64,000 bases of DNA, taken from NCBI RefSeq assembly GCF_000502875.1, contig NZ_AYWX01000001.1, positions 727,672-791,671 on the forward strand, written 5' to 3'. Below, in pieces: positions 8,761 to 18,104 of this stretch. Numbering within the stretch: position 1 is the stretch's first letter; each line of letters starts with the position of its first letter. The position numbers and the translations under genes were made by a program. A model generated the notes under the pieces. It was not told where the DNA came from and searched no databases. It saw only the letters and a program-made list of their open reading frames with translations. This DNA comes from Mesorhizobium sp. L2C084A000. GTDB taxonomy: Bacteria > Pseudomonadota > Alphaproteobacteria > Rhizobiales > Rhizobiaceae.

Positions 8761-9927
8761 GTGATTGATGTCGCACTCTGGCTTACTCCGCTCGACGGTG
8801 AAAATCCGTCAGGGGAGGATTTGCGCAACGACCCGGCTTTTCATGAGCTGGAGCGTCGGACCGAGCCCGAGGTCAAGGTCGTCCACGACGGCAACAACAA
8901 GCCCACTTCGCAAAGCACCATTCCAGTCGACTGGTCCGCGGTGCTGGCAAAGGCGGCGGAATTGCGCGCGCATGGCCGGGACCTGCGCCTGCTCGTCATT
9001 GTCACGCGCGCGCTGGCCAATGAAGACGGACTGGCCGGGCTGGCGCAAGGCCTGACCCTCATTGCGCAGACCTTCGATCAGCATTGGGAAACCATGCATC
9101 CGGCCCTGCGGCCCAACGCTTCGCCGCGCGACGCCGCCTTGCGCCGGATCAACGCACTGCTCGATCTCCAGAATGGCCAGGACGGGCTGTTGGCGAACCT
9201 GCGGCAGATGATTTTCTTTACGCCACGCTCGATCGGGCCGATCAGCGGACGCGACCTGGAACAAGCCGCCCTCGACGACCGTGTCATGCTCCAGGAAGCC
9301 GCCTCGGGATTGAACACGGCGGAAAAGGCCGCACTGGTCAGTGCGCACGGACAATTGTTGAACCGGGTGCGCGCCGGTTGTGCGGCTCAGATTGATCAAG
9401 CCGGTGCAGAGATGGTCTCGCTGGCCGCCGACGTCCGGGCGGCGATCGCAGCCCTTGACGAGGTCGAAACCGCCCTCAACGCCCGCCTCGAGGGCGGCGG
9501 CGCTCCCGTTCCGGACTTAAACCGGTTTCTGCAGCGTTTGCTGACGACCCTCGAACGGAACTCGGGTGCGGTGGCCAATGGCATGGCCAAGACGCCCACT
9601 GCGGCAGAACCGGCAACGCCTGCTCGAAACGGTCATGGAGCCGAGACTATGGCAAGTGCGGCAAGCTACACGGATACCAGCACGGGGCTTCCCGACCGGA
9701 TTTCCTCACGCGACGACGTGGTCAAATGCCTCGACCTGGTCGTCGCCTTTTATGACCGCACCGAACCCTCGAGCCCGATACCGCATCTGGCGCGGCGTGT
9801 GCGCCGCATGGTGCACATGGATTTCGTTGAACTGATGGAAGATCTCGCCCCGTCTGGGCTGAAGGAATTCCGGCTCCTTGCCGGCGTTCCCGATGTCAAG
9901 AAGACGGCTCAGAAGGATGAAAGGTAA
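8761..9927 (+). CDS. tssA: T6SS cap/priming protein TssA (ImpA)
   Basis: A 388-residue protein with the ImpA N-terminal domain (first 60 residues: ALWLTPLDGENPSGEDLRND) that marks TssA proteins, a variable middle with an Ala/Thr-rich linker near residue 285-325, and a C-terminal segment with the SSPIPHLARRV motif common in TssA. TssA binds the baseplate and primes tail-tube and sheath growth. The chosen start is GTG 8761 behind CTGGGGGTTGGT; the frame is also open to a GTG at 8692, which cannot be excluded. It is the first gene of a tightly packed operon and is followed 6 nt later by tssB. Confidence 0.93.
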   Translation: MIDVALWLTPLDGENPSGEDLRNDPAFHELERRTEPEVKVVHDGNNKPTSQSTIPVDWSAVLAKAAELRAHGRDLRLLVIVTRALANEDGLAGLAQGLTLIAQTFDQHWETMHPALRPNASPRDAALRRINALLDLQNGQDGLLANLRQMIFFTPRSIGPISGRDLEQAALDDRVMLQEAASGLNTAEKAALVSAHGQLLNRVRAGCAAQIDQAGAEMVSLAADVRAAIAALDEVETALNARLEGGGAPVPDLNRFLQRLLTTLERNSGAVANGMAKTPTAAEPATPARNGHGAETMASAASYTDTSTGLPDRISSRDDVVKCLDLVVAFYDRTEPSSPIPHLARRVRRMVHMDFVELMEDLAPSGLKEFRLLAGVPDVKKTAQKDER

Positions 9928-9933
9928 GAGCAC

Positions 9934-10473
9934 ATGCCAGCCGAAAGCAAAGCGAAGGTCATCGAACGAAATCGCGCGCCGCGGGTGCAGATCGCCTACG
10001 ACGTGGAAACCTACGGTAGTCCGACCACGATCGAATTGCCTTTCGTCATGGCCGTGATGGCCGACCTTTCCGGCGCTTCGCAGACCAAGGAAGCGTCAAA
10101 ATCGGTGCTGGACCGGTCCTTCGTCGAGACCGACGCGAACCGCTTCCCCAGATTCATGGAAGCGCTTGGGCCGCGCGTCAAAGCCCGGGTGAAGAACACG
10201 CTGCCGCAAGCCGAAGGCCAGGAGCGCGACGAGGAACTGGCGCTCGATCTCACCTTCACCAAGATGGGCGATTTCGCTCCCGACAAGGTTGCCGAGCAGG
10301 TGCCGCAACTGGCCGAGATCCTCAAGATGCGCCGCCAACTCGAGGAACTGCTTGGCTTCATGGATGGCCGCGTCGACGCCGAAAAACGCATCGCGCAACT
10401 TCTGAACAACGAACCACTTCTTGGCAAGATCGCCAGCCAGGCGCTGGCCGACGACGACAAGGTTGGGGAGTAA
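9934..10473 (+). CDS. tssB: T6SS contractile sheath small subunit TssB (ImpB/VipA)
   Basis: A 179-residue sheath protein. The N-terminal block RAPRVQIAYDVETYG, then ELPFVMAVMADLSG, is the family hallmark. The protein ends with the helix RRQLEELLGFMDGR and LLNNEPLLGKIASQAL that interlocks with TssC. TssB and TssC polymerise into the cytoplasmic sheath whose contraction drives the Hcp tube out. The ribosome site GGTAAGAG precedes the ATG. tssC starts 3 nt after the stop. Confidence 0.97.
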   Translation: MPAESKAKVIERNRAPRVQIAYDVETYGSPTTIELPFVMAVMADLSGASQTKEASKSVLDRSFVETDANRFPRFMEALGPRVKARVKNTLPQAEGQERDEELALDLTFTKMGDFAPDKVAEQVPQLAEILKMRRQLEELLGFMDGRVDAEKRIAQLLNNEPLLGKIASQALADDDKVGE

Positions 10474-10476
10474 ATC

Positions 10477-11982
10477 ATGGCCGAACAGCAAAAGACCGCC
10501 GCCGTCGCCGCCGAGGCGGAAGCCATAGATCTTGGAGAATTCAGCGGGCTTCTCGAGAAGGATTTCAAGGTCAAGAAGGACGACAGCGAGAAACTGCAGC
10601 AACTCGTGCGCAATCTCGCACTCGCGGCGCAGTCCCGTTCCGAGACCACCACCATCTCCTCCAATGCGATCAAGTCGATCAAGTCGCTGATCGCGGGCAT
10701 CGACAAGATGCTGACGACACAGGTCAACGAGATCCTGCACGCGCCCGAAGTGCGTGAGATGGAAGGCACATGGCGCGGCCTCTGGTATCTCATCAACAAC
10801 ACCGAGACGGATCAGAAGCTGAAGATCCGGGTGATGAACATCTCCAAGGAGCAACTGGCCGACACGCTCGAAGACTATGAAGGCCAGATGTGGGATCAGA
10901 GCCCGATCTTCAAGAAAGTCTATACGGACGAGTATTCGATGCTTGGCGGCGAGCCGATCGGCTGTGTGATTGGCGCCTACGAATTCTCGAACCACCCGCG
11001 CGACGTCGGTTTGTTGCGTAACATCTCCGGCATCTGTGCTTCAGCACACACGCCGTTTATCGCAGCCGCCTCGCCGCGCCTGTTCCGCATGGACAGCTGG
11101 CAGGAATTGCCGAACCCGCAAGATCTCCAGCAGATCGTCTCCAACCCGGCCTATGCCTCGTGGCAGTCGTTGCGCGAGAGCGAGGACGCTCGCTATATCG
11201 GCCTGACCATGCCGCGTGTTCTGGCGCGGCTGCCATACGGCACGGATACCGTTCCGGTGAAGGGCTTCACCTTCGAGGAAGAGGTGCAGGGCGATCACAA
11301 CAAATATGTCTGGATGAACGCCGCCTTCCCTATGGGCGTGAACATAAACCGCAGCCACAAGCTCTATGGCTGGGGCACGCAGATCCGCGGCGTCGAGAAT
11401 GGCGGCACGGTGCTTAACCTGCCGGTGCACAGCTTCCCGACCGATGACGGATCGATCGCGATGAAATGTCCGACCGAAGTCGCCATCGACGACCGGCGCG
11501 AAGCGGAACTGGCCAAGCTCGGCCTGATGCCGATCCTGCATCGAAAGAACACCGATCTCGCGGCCTTCATCGGCGCACACTCACTGCAGGACGACGAGAC
11601 GCGGGCGGGGCGGCTGGTCGACCCCGACGCGCAGTCCAATGAGCGGCTGAGTGCCAACCTGCCCTATCTCTTCCCGGTCTCGCGCTTTGCGCATTACCTC
11701 AAGGCCATTGCGCGCGACAAGGTCGGCTCGTTCAAAGAGCGCTCCGACATGCAGATCTGGCTGACCGAATGGATCAACCGATATGTGCTGGCCAACCCGG
11801 CCTTCGCCGACGACAAGGCGCGCGCCAAGCGCCCGCTTGCCGCGGCCGAGGTTCAGGTGGACAGCGTTGAGGGGCGGCCGGGCTATTACAACGCCCGCTT
11901 CTATTTGCGTCCGCATTACCAGCTCGAGGGCATCAATGCCTCGCTCCGACTGGTCTCGGAACTACCGTCCGTGAAGACTTGA
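10477..11982 (+). CDS. tssC: T6SS contractile sheath large subunit TssC (ImpC/VipB)
   Basis: A 501-residue TssC of normal length. Family motifs include EVREMEGTWRGLWYLINNTE (residues 90-110), GGEPIGCVIGAYEF, the LPYG segment and the C-terminal RPGYYNARFYLRPHYQLEG strand. It forms the body of the sheath with TssB and carries the site recognised by ClpV. A good ribosome site (GGGGAG) lies before ATG 10477. A 47-nt gap separates it from hcp. Confidence 0.97.
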   Translation: MAEQQKTAAVAAEAEAIDLGEFSGLLEKDFKVKKDDSEKLQQLVRNLALAAQSRSETTTISSNAIKSIKSLIAGIDKMLTTQVNEILHAPEVREMEGTWRGLWYLINNTETDQKLKIRVMNISKEQLADTLEDYEGQMWDQSPIFKKVYTDEYSMLGGEPIGCVIGAYEFSNHPRDVGLLRNISGICASAHTPFIAAASPRLFRMDSWQELPNPQDLQQIVSNPAYASWQSLRESEDARYIGLTMPRVLARLPYGTDTVPVKGFTFEEEVQGDHNKYVWMNAAFPMGVNINRSHKLYGWGTQIRGVENGGTVLNLPVHSFPTDDGSIAMKCPTEVAIDDRREAELAKLGLMPILHRKNTDLAAFIGAHSLQDDETRAGRLVDPDAQSNERLSANLPYLFPVSRFAHYLKAIARDKVGSFKERSDMQIWLTEWINRYVLANPAFADDKARAKRPLAAAEVQVDSVEGRPGYYNARFYLRPHYQLEGINASLRLVSELPSVKT

Positions 11983-12029
11983 ATTGCAGCAACACCATCT
12001 TGGTTTTTTGAAAGCGGTGGAGAAAGACA

Positions 12030-12491
12030 ATGCCCACAGGTACGAAGATTGATGGCTTTCTAAAAGTTCCGGATATCAAAGGCCCAAGCGTTCGTGACGG
12101 CCACGAGGACGAAATCGAAATCCATGGGGTCGATTACAAGATAGTCGCGCCATACGATCCGAATTCGCTCTCGCGCCGCGGCCGTGTCTCCTTGGGAATG
12201 ATCAAGTTCACCAAGCACTACGACAAGTCCTCGCCCTATCTGAAGAAAGCACTGTTCGAGAACAAGGCGCTGGACGAAGTGGTGTTCTCGGCTCGCCGGA
12301 CCATCGATGGCGAGACGAATGATTACCTGGTCGTCACCCTCACCGACGCCTCGATCATGGAATACGACCTGTCGCAGGCGGAGGATGAGGAAGACCTGAT
12401 CGAGGAAGAGGTCAGCTTCGCCTACAAGAAGATCAAGTTCGTCTATGACGGCAATGACGAAATCGAAATGGATGTCTATGTCGGCAAGTGA
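12030..12491 (+). CDS. hcp: Hcp tail-tube protein (TssD)
   Basis: A 153-residue Hcp-family protein (usual length 150-175). Seen: start PTGTKIDGFLKVPDIKG, the DGHEDEIEIHGVDYKI strand pair, and the C-terminal FAYKKIKFVYDGNDEIEMD that ends many Hcp proteins. Hexameric rings of Hcp stack into the secreted tube and can carry small effectors. GGTGGAGAAAG gives a strong ribosome site 6 nt before the ATG, as expected for the most abundant product. It is the only Hcp gene in the island and lies inside the structural operon. Confidence 0.95.
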   Translation: MPTGTKIDGFLKVPDIKGPSVRDGHEDEIEIHGVDYKIVAPYDPNSLSRRGRVSLGMIKFTKHYDKSSPYLKKALFENKALDEVVFSARRTIDGETNDYLVVTLTDASIMEYDLSQAEDEEDLIEEEVSFAYKKIKFVYDGNDEIEMDVYVGK

Positions 12492-13233
12492 GGGCCGGCG
12501 GCCCGACGCGGACAAGCTGCAGGTCACCGCTGGTTCGCGAGCAAAACGCGAAGCGGTCCAGCCCTCTCTCTGGGACCGCCTCGTAAACGACCTGCCGGGC
12601 ATGACCTCCGAGATAGACGGGCTGCGCCAGGCCTTGCAGGACGAACTCGGCGCCGACCGGCTGGAGGGTCTGGTTGCGGGCAGCGCGCGGCTCATCGATG
12701 CCGATGCGGAGCTGACGGCCGATCAGAAGCGGCGCCTGCACCGCCTGGCCTTTCAGATCCAGCATCGCGTGGAGATGGAAAGCCGCGGCGTGGTCGTGTC
12801 GGCCCGCGTGCTCCGGGAGGCCGTGCGGCGCGATATCGAGGCCCTGTTCAACACCGAGCGTTTCGAGGCTGTTCCGCTTCTTTCCGATCTCGAAAGCGAG
12901 CAGGCAGCGGACAACCCGCCGTCGCTCGCCGATTTCCCGGAGGTGCGCCGAAGCGTGATCAACTACGGCGTGCCCTCCTTTTCGGGCCGTTCCTCCCGCG
13001 ATTTTGATCGCGAGGCGCTCGCCCGCGAGATCCGCTCGGTGCTTGCTACCTTCGAGCCACGCCTCAAGGAAAGTACGACGAAGGTCACGGTGACGCTTGG
13101 CGACAAGAGCGTGGGTTTGAAGATCGAGATTGACGCGGTGCTGATCATGACGCCGACGCCGGAACGCATGCGTCTGCGCACCACGATCAATCTCGACAAC
13201 GGCTTGGCGCGGACCGAATTTAGGGAGGCCTGA
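12478..13233 (+). CDS. tssE: T6SS baseplate protein TssE (gp25-like)
   Basis: A 251-residue protein whose C-terminal half is the gp25-like domain: the LADFPEVRRSVINYGVPSF motif (TssE signature RxSI.NYGlp), an EIRSVLATFEPRL helix and a closing beta-hairpin. TssE joins TssF, TssG and TssK in the baseplate wedge. The N-terminal 110 residues are an extension, since most TssE proteins are 130-180 residues. The start is one of several close ATGs inside the hcp 3' end (12445, 12472, 12478); 12478 was chosen because it needs least overlap. Confidence in the start is low. Confidence 0.88.
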   Translation: MSASEGRRPDADKLQVTAGSRAKREAVQPSLWDRLVNDLPGMTSEIDGLRQALQDELGADRLEGLVAGSARLIDADAELTADQKRRLHRLAFQIQHRVEMESRGVVVSARVLREAVRRDIEALFNTERFEAVPLLSDLESEQAADNPPSLADFPEVRRSVINYGVPSFSGRSSRDFDREALAREIRSVLATFEPRLKESTTKVTVTLGDKSVGLKIEIDAVLIMTPTPERMRLRTTINLDNGLARTEFREA

Positions 13234-13234
13234 G

Positions 13235-15109
13235 ATGGATCGGGTCTTCGTGGAATATTACGAGGAGGAACTGACCCATATCCGTGCGCTGGCGGCGGAA
13301 TTTGCCGACCTGCATCCGGCGGTGGCGCGCAATCTCTCCCTCGACACGGTGCCGTGTCCGGATCCGTATGTCGAGCGGTTGCTTGACGGCGTCGCTTTTC
13401 TCGCGGCGCGCACCCGGCTGAAAGTCGATGCCGAGCGCTCGCGGTTTTCACGCAGCGTGCTGGATGTCCTCTATCCCGATCTGGTCACGCCGGCGCCGGC
13501 AACGGCTATGGTGGTGCTGAAACCCGGCCAGCAGGTCCAGACGATGGTTGCCGGCCATGTCGTCAAGCGCAACACCCGGCTGGTTTCCGGCCTGCAGCCC
13601 GGCCTTTCGACGCGCTGCACCTTCACCACCGCCCAGGACGTCACGCTGTGGCCGATAGCGGTGACTTCGGTAAGCTATTTTCAAGATCGCAGCGCGCTGG
13701 CGGCGGCCGGCATAGGGCCGATCGGCGGTGTGGCCGGCGAGGCGGCGCTCCGCATCGTGCTGGCCCGAACCGGAAAAGGCAGGCTCGACGAATTGTCGCT
13801 CGACAAGCTTGATCTCTATTTTTCCGGGCGCACCAAGGCACCCTTGATTCTCGACGCGATTTTTGGCGCTTGTTCGGCCGTTGGCGCACGCGCGGAAGGC
13901 AAGACCAACCCCGTATCGCCCTTGCCGGAACCCGAAATGATCGGCATCAGCGACGACGAAGCCCTGATGCCTCGGACCCGTCCGACATTCGAGGGGTACC
14001 GTCTGCTGCGCGAATATTTCATGATGCCCGAGCGCTTTCACTATGCGCGGGTTTCCGGACTGCAGCCCGTCGTGCGCCGATGCGCCGCCGGGCTCGAGAT
14101 CATCTTCATGTTCAGGCGTCCAGTGCCCGAGCTTGCCGACTTGACCCCGGCCGATTTCGAACTTTTCGCAACGCCGATCATCAATCTCTTCGAGCGTGAG
14201 TGCAACGTCATCGAGCTTGATCCGCGCAGGACGCGCCAGGTGCTGCATGCCGACCGAACGCGGGCGCGTGACTTCGAAATCTATCGGGTCATCCGCGTGG
14301 AGGACGCCGACACCGGGGGCAGCGATGCCGAAATTCCGGAGCTCTTCAGCCTGGGTCAGAATCGTGGCAGTGGCTGGGTCTACTCGACCGAGCGGCGTCC
14401 TCGTCGCGCGACGGAAGACGAGCGGCGCGACGGGCTGACCCGCACCTCCTACGCAGGGGACGATGTTTTCCTGGCAATTTCACGCCCGGTGGAAAGCCAG
14501 GCGAACCGGTCGCTGAAGCGTGTCGACATCGTGGCGCTTTGCACCAACCGCGATCTGCCGATCCTCGATGACAATCCCACTTTGACGCTGGAGGCCGGCG
14601 ACCCGGTCGAAACGGTGCGGCTTCTCGGCGCGTTGCGTCCGCCTCGCCCGGCCATCCCCGCGGCGCTGCCTTCGGGCGCGGCGGGCGAATCGCGCGCCGA
14701 CAATCTCGCCTGGCGGCTGGTGGCGCAACTGGCGCTCAATTTTCTCAGCCTTGCCAAGGAAGGCCGCGGCGTCGATCCGCTGCATGCGCTGCTTGATCTT
14801 TACGCCGACCGGGGAGATCCGAGCCTTGCCCGCAACGTGCATTCGATCGTTCGCATCGACTCGCGGTCGGTCATCGAACGGCTGCAGATCGACGGCCCGA
14901 TGTGCTTTGGACGTGGCACGGAAGTAACATTGCATGTCGACCAGTTGGTCCTGGCAGGGCAAAGCACATTGCTGCTTTCGGCCCTGCTGGCACGGCTGTT
15001 TGCCCGGCATGCCGGGATAAACGGCTTCGTGCGAACCCGTACGCGGCTGCTGCAGAAGCAGGAGGATGTGCCATGGCCGATGACGCCCGGCAATCGCTAC
15101 CTGATCTAG
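13235..15109 (+). CDS. tssF: T6SS baseplate protein TssF (ImpG/VasA)
   Basis: A 624-residue TssF of usual length. N-terminal FVEYYEEELTHIRALAAEFA and HPAVARNLSLD are the family signature, followed by LLDGVAFLAARTRLK. It carries the conserved R-rich middle and the C-terminal FGRGTEVTLHVDQ strand, and ends in the ALLARLFARHAGINGF segment. TssF with TssG forms the core of each baseplate wedge. It starts 2 nt after the tssE stop and overlaps tssG by 37 nt. Confidence 0.95.
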   Translation: MDRVFVEYYEEELTHIRALAAEFADLHPAVARNLSLDTVPCPDPYVERLLDGVAFLAARTRLKVDAERSRFSRSVLDVLYPDLVTPAPATAMVVLKPGQQVQTMVAGHVVKRNTRLVSGLQPGLSTRCTFTTAQDVTLWPIAVTSVSYFQDRSALAAAGIGPIGGVAGEAALRIVLARTGKGRLDELSLDKLDLYFSGRTKAPLILDAIFGACSAVGARAEGKTNPVSPLPEPEMIGISDDEALMPRTRPTFEGYRLLREYFMMPERFHYARVSGLQPVVRRCAAGLEIIFMFRRPVPELADLTPADFELFATPIINLFERECNVIELDPRRTRQVLHADRTRARDFEIYRVIRVEDADTGGSDAEIPELFSLGQNRGSGWVYSTERRPRRATEDERRDGLTRTSYAGDDVFLAISRPVESQANRSLKRVDIVALCTNRDLPILDDNPTLTLEAGDPVETVRLLGALRPPRPAIPAALPSGAAGESRADNLAWRLVAQLALNFLSLAKEGRGVDPLHALLDLYADRGDPSLARNVHSIVRIDSRSVIERLQIDGPMCFGRGTEVTLHVDQLVLAGQSTLLLSALLARLFARHAGINGFVRTRTRLLQKQEDVPWPMTPGNRYLI

Positions 15110-16140
15110 ACACAGTCGACCCGAACCATGCCGAGGCGCTGTCCGGGACGTTCGACTTCTTCGAACTGTTGCGCCGACTCGAACGGAGGGGCGGGCTGTT
15201 CGGCTATTCCGGCTCGCCAGAGCGCGAGCCTGCAAGGCTCGGACAGCATGTGCGTCTTAGCTTTTCGGCCAGGGACGTGGTTGAATTCCACGACGCGAAG
15301 GACAAGGCTCCGGCCAGGGTCACCGTCGCAAATCTCGGCCTGATGGGACCCGAAGGTCCGCTGCCGCTGCATCTGACACGCTGGGTGCTCGATCGTCTGT
15401 CGCAGCGCTGGTTCACCGGCGCCGATGCCCAGCAAACCAGCGACACGACATTCGTGGACTTCGTCAACATTCTTCAGCACCGCATGATCGCCCTGTATTA
15501 TCGGGCATGGGCGGATGCGCATCCGGCCGTACAGGTCGAACGCGCGGTCGGCGGGCGCGTTCGCGCCATGCTCGAAGCCATGGCGGGAATAGGACTTCCG
15601 GGCACCCAGAACACCGATCTCGATACGGTGAAGCTTCGCCAGGCGGCTTCGCTCGCCAGCCAGGTCGACGGCCCGGAACGGCTGACGCTGTTCCTGGCGG
15701 AAGCGTTCAAGGTGCCGGTTCAGATTAAGGAGTTCATCGCCGCCTGGATAATCATCCCAACCGGGCTCCAGACCCGTCTTGCAAAAGCCTATGCAGGGCT
15801 TGGCCGAGGAGCGACAATCGGCCCGCGCGTTTTCAACCGCCAAAGCCGAATCGAGCTCCGTGTCGGCCCGCTGGGGTACGAGGACTTCAAGGCGTTCCTG
15901 CCCGGTGGCCAGCGGTTCAAACTGTTCAAGCAAGCCGTTCGCGACATGGTCGGGGAATCGCTCGACGTCGATCTGCGCATCGTGCTTGCGCGGGAAGCCG
16001 TGCCGCCGCCCCGTCTCGGAGCGGTACAGCTCGGCCGAACTGCCTGGCTTGCGCGGCCTGTTGAAAGGGGCGATGCTGACGATCTGCGGCTGCGCACAAT
16101 CGTCGGATGGCAGCCGGAAATGGCGGGGGTCGCGACATGA
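15073..16140 (+). CDS. tssG: T6SS baseplate protein TssG (ImpH/VasB)
   Basis: A 355-residue TssG. Visible motifs are FDFFELLRRLERR (the FxxxxLLxR start of the family), LGLMGPEGPLPLHLT, and RVFNRQSRIELRVGPL toward the C-terminus. The start ATG 15073 has GGAGGA 7 nt upstream, within the 3' end of tssF; an earlier in-frame codon (14902) lies deep in tssF and is unlikely. The stop overlaps the next gene by ATGA. It works with TssF, TssK and TssE at the inner-membrane face. Confidence 0.94.
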   Translation: MADDARQSLPDLDTVDPNHAEALSGTFDFFELLRRLERRGGLFGYSGSPEREPARLGQHVRLSFSARDVVEFHDAKDKAPARVTVANLGLMGPEGPLPLHLTRWVLDRLSQRWFTGADAQQTSDTTFVDFVNILQHRMIALYYRAWADAHPAVQVERAVGGRVRAMLEAMAGIGLPGTQNTDLDTVKLRQAASLASQVDGPERLTLFLAEAFKVPVQIKEFIAAWIIIPTGLQTRLAKAYAGLGRGATIGPRVFNRQSRIELRVGPLGYEDFKAFLPGGQRFKLFKQAVRDMVGESLDVDLRIVLAREAVPPPRLGAVQLGRTAWLARPVERGDADDLRLRTIVGWQPEMAGVAT

Positions 16141-17609
16141 GCCTGCTGCTGACGCTGGAGCAAGGGCCACGCACCCAGGCCGTACGGCACACCCGGCTGG
16201 ACGAAGGCGACCTGGTGATCGGCCGCAGCGCGGACGCAGGCTGGCAGATCGACGATCCCGACATGTTCGTTTCGCGAGCTCATTGCAGGATCTCGGGCGG
16301 GCGAGATGGATATTTCGTCACCGATACGTCAAGCAGCGGATTGTTCATAAACGATTCTGACAGCCCGCTCGGCGCCGGCAAGTCGACGCGTCTTCAAAGC
16401 GGTATGCGGCTAAGACTGGGCGACTACGTCGTCTATGTCGATCTGCAGACGCCAACCGCCCAAGCACCCACAGCCGGCCAGCCGGCTCCGGAACGCCTGC
16501 CGCCGGCATCCCGGGCGCCGGTGAGCATCGGCCACGACGACTTCTTTTCCGCCACGGTCGAAGAAGAGCCGCGACGGCCACGTCCGGCGGATTTGCCGGA
16601 CCCGTTCGAACGGCCGGTTCCAGGCGCGTTCGAGCGTGCCACCTCCGGCCAGCGCAGTTCGCCTGGTTTCGATGACCCGTTCAGCCTCGATCCGGTTTCA
16701 ACGCCTGTGTCGAAAAATGCCGCCTCTTACCGCGAACCGGGCGGCGCGGCGAACCAGGCGGACCCCTTCGGCCTCGACCCCGTGCCGTCTCCCAGCCGGG
16801 GAGCCGAGCCCGCTCATGGAAAGCCGTCCGATTTCAAGGATGATTTTGGTTTCGGATCGGCCGCGGCGCCCGGTTCGGCAAACGGCACCGGCTCGGCCGG
16901 GCAGCGCGAGCGCATCGCCCAACGACCACAATCCGCCAATCCCTGGGATTTGCCCGCGCAAGCGGCTGACGTCCCGCCTCCGGCGCGGGCAGGTGCTGCT
17001 GCCAAACCCGCCCGCCTGCCGGCAGCGCCGCAACTGGGGGACATGGCGCTCCGCTCCGCATTCCTGCATGGCATGGGTGTCGAGGAAGCCGATTTCCCCG
17101 AGCGCGACAGCATTGCGGAAATGGAGAAGTTTGGCCGCGAATATCGGTTGATGATGGAAGGCCTGATGCAGCTTCTGCGCAAACGGGCCGAGGAAAAGGG
17201 AAACGCTCGCGTCGCCCAGACCATGGTTGGGGCTTCCGAAGTCAATCCGCTCAAGTTTCTGCCGACGGTCGACGACGCCATCGTCACGCTTCTCGCCGAG
17301 CGCAGCCCTGGATTTCTCGCCGGCGAAGCGGCAATCGCCGACGCGGTTCGCGACCTCGCCCAACATCACGTGCGCGCCTGGCGCGGCGTACAGGGCGCCT
17401 TGCGGCGGATGATTGACCGTTTTGACCCGACAGCGATCGAGGAAGAGCTGAAATCGAATTCCGCGATCGGCACGCTGCTTTCGGGCGGACGCAGCGCCAA
17501 GCTGTGGGAGCTTTACCAGAAACGCCACCGTGAAATCGCCGAGAGCGCGGAAAAAAGCTTTCTGGGCGAAATCGGCGCTGATTTTCGGGATGCATATGAG
17601 GAGGAGTGA
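16137..17609 (+). CDS. tagH: T6SS FHA-domain protein TagH (ImpI/Fha), copy 1
   Basis: A 490-residue protein. Residues 1-110 form a forkhead-associated domain with the phosphothreonine-binding pattern VIGRSADAGWQI, VSRAHCRIS and GLFINDSD. A Pro/Ala-rich linker with repeated DPF motifs follows (about 120-310), then the conserved T6SS-FHA C-terminal domain (315-490) with EVNPLKFLPTVDDAI. FHA proteins read the phosphorylation state set by PpkA/PppA, whose genes are 23 kb downstream here. ATGA overlap with tssG; 3 nt before tssJ. A second FHA gene lies at 32923. Confidence 0.92.
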   Translation: MSLLLTLEQGPRTQAVRHTRLDEGDLVIGRSADAGWQIDDPDMFVSRAHCRISGGRDGYFVTDTSSSGLFINDSDSPLGAGKSTRLQSGMRLRLGDYVVYVDLQTPTAQAPTAGQPAPERLPPASRAPVSIGHDDFFSATVEEEPRRPRPADLPDPFERPVPGAFERATSGQRSSPGFDDPFSLDPVSTPVSKNAASYREPGGAANQADPFGLDPVPSPSRGAEPAHGKPSDFKDDFGFGSAAAPGSANGTGSAGQRERIAQRPQSANPWDLPAQAADVPPPARAGAAAKPARLPAAPQLGDMALRSAFLHGMGVEEADFPERDSIAEMEKFGREYRLMMEGLMQLLRKRAEEKGNARVAQTMVGASEVNPLKFLPTVDDAIVTLLAERSPGFLAGEAAIADAVRDLAQHHVRAWRGVQGALRRMIDRFDPTAIEEELKSNSAIGTLLSGGRSAKLWELYQKRHREIAESAEKSFLGEIGADFRDAYEEE

Positions 17610-17612
17610 GAC

Positions 17613-18065
17613 ATGATCGATCGACGCGAATTCATTGTCGCCTTGGGCGCAACCGGGCTGCTTACGGCTTGCCAGAGCGGGCCGCCGAAACCATCGGTGA
17701 TCACCGTCAAACTGACCGGCGGGGCCGGTATGAACCCGGGACCGGGCGGCGGCGACCGGCCGGTGACGGTCCTCGTCATGCGGCTGCGCAGCACCGGCAA
17801 ATTCAATTCCGCCGACTACTTTGCCTTGCAGGGGGATGCCGGTTCGGCACTCGCAGGCGACCTCATCGGATCCGACCAGATAGCCGTCGGGCCGGGAAAG
17901 ACCGCGTCCAAGACCATCACGGTCGAGCCGGACGCGACGGCGCTGGGCTTCGTTGCACTGATCCGCGAGCCCGGCGGCCGGAACTGGCGGACGACCAAGT
18001 CAGTGTCGGCGGGATCACAATTTACGGTCAACGTCTCGCTTGGCAGCGGCGGCATTTCCGCCTAA
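17613..18065 (+). CDS. tssJ: T6SS outer-membrane lipoprotein TssJ
   Basis: A 150-residue lipoprotein. The N-terminus has twin Arg at residues 4-5, a short hydrophobic run and the lipobox LLTAC with the lipidated Cys at residue 20. The rest is the small beta-sandwich of TssJ (VKLTGGAGMNPGPGGGDRPV, then TVLVMRLRSTGKFNSADYF). TssJ holds TssM to the outer membrane. It is the only TssJ in the window although two TssM genes are present, so both TssM copies may have to use it. Confidence 0.92.
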   Translation: MIDRREFIVALGATGLLTACQSGPPKPSVITVKLTGGAGMNPGPGGGDRPVTVLVMRLRSTGKFNSADYFALQGDAGSALAGDLIGSDQIAVGPGKTASKTITVEPDATALGFVALIREPGGRNWRTTKSVSAGSQFTVNVSLGSGGISA

Positions 18066-18104
18066 CGGCCAGGGCAAGGGGAGCTCGATGCAGAGAGTAG
18101 CGGC

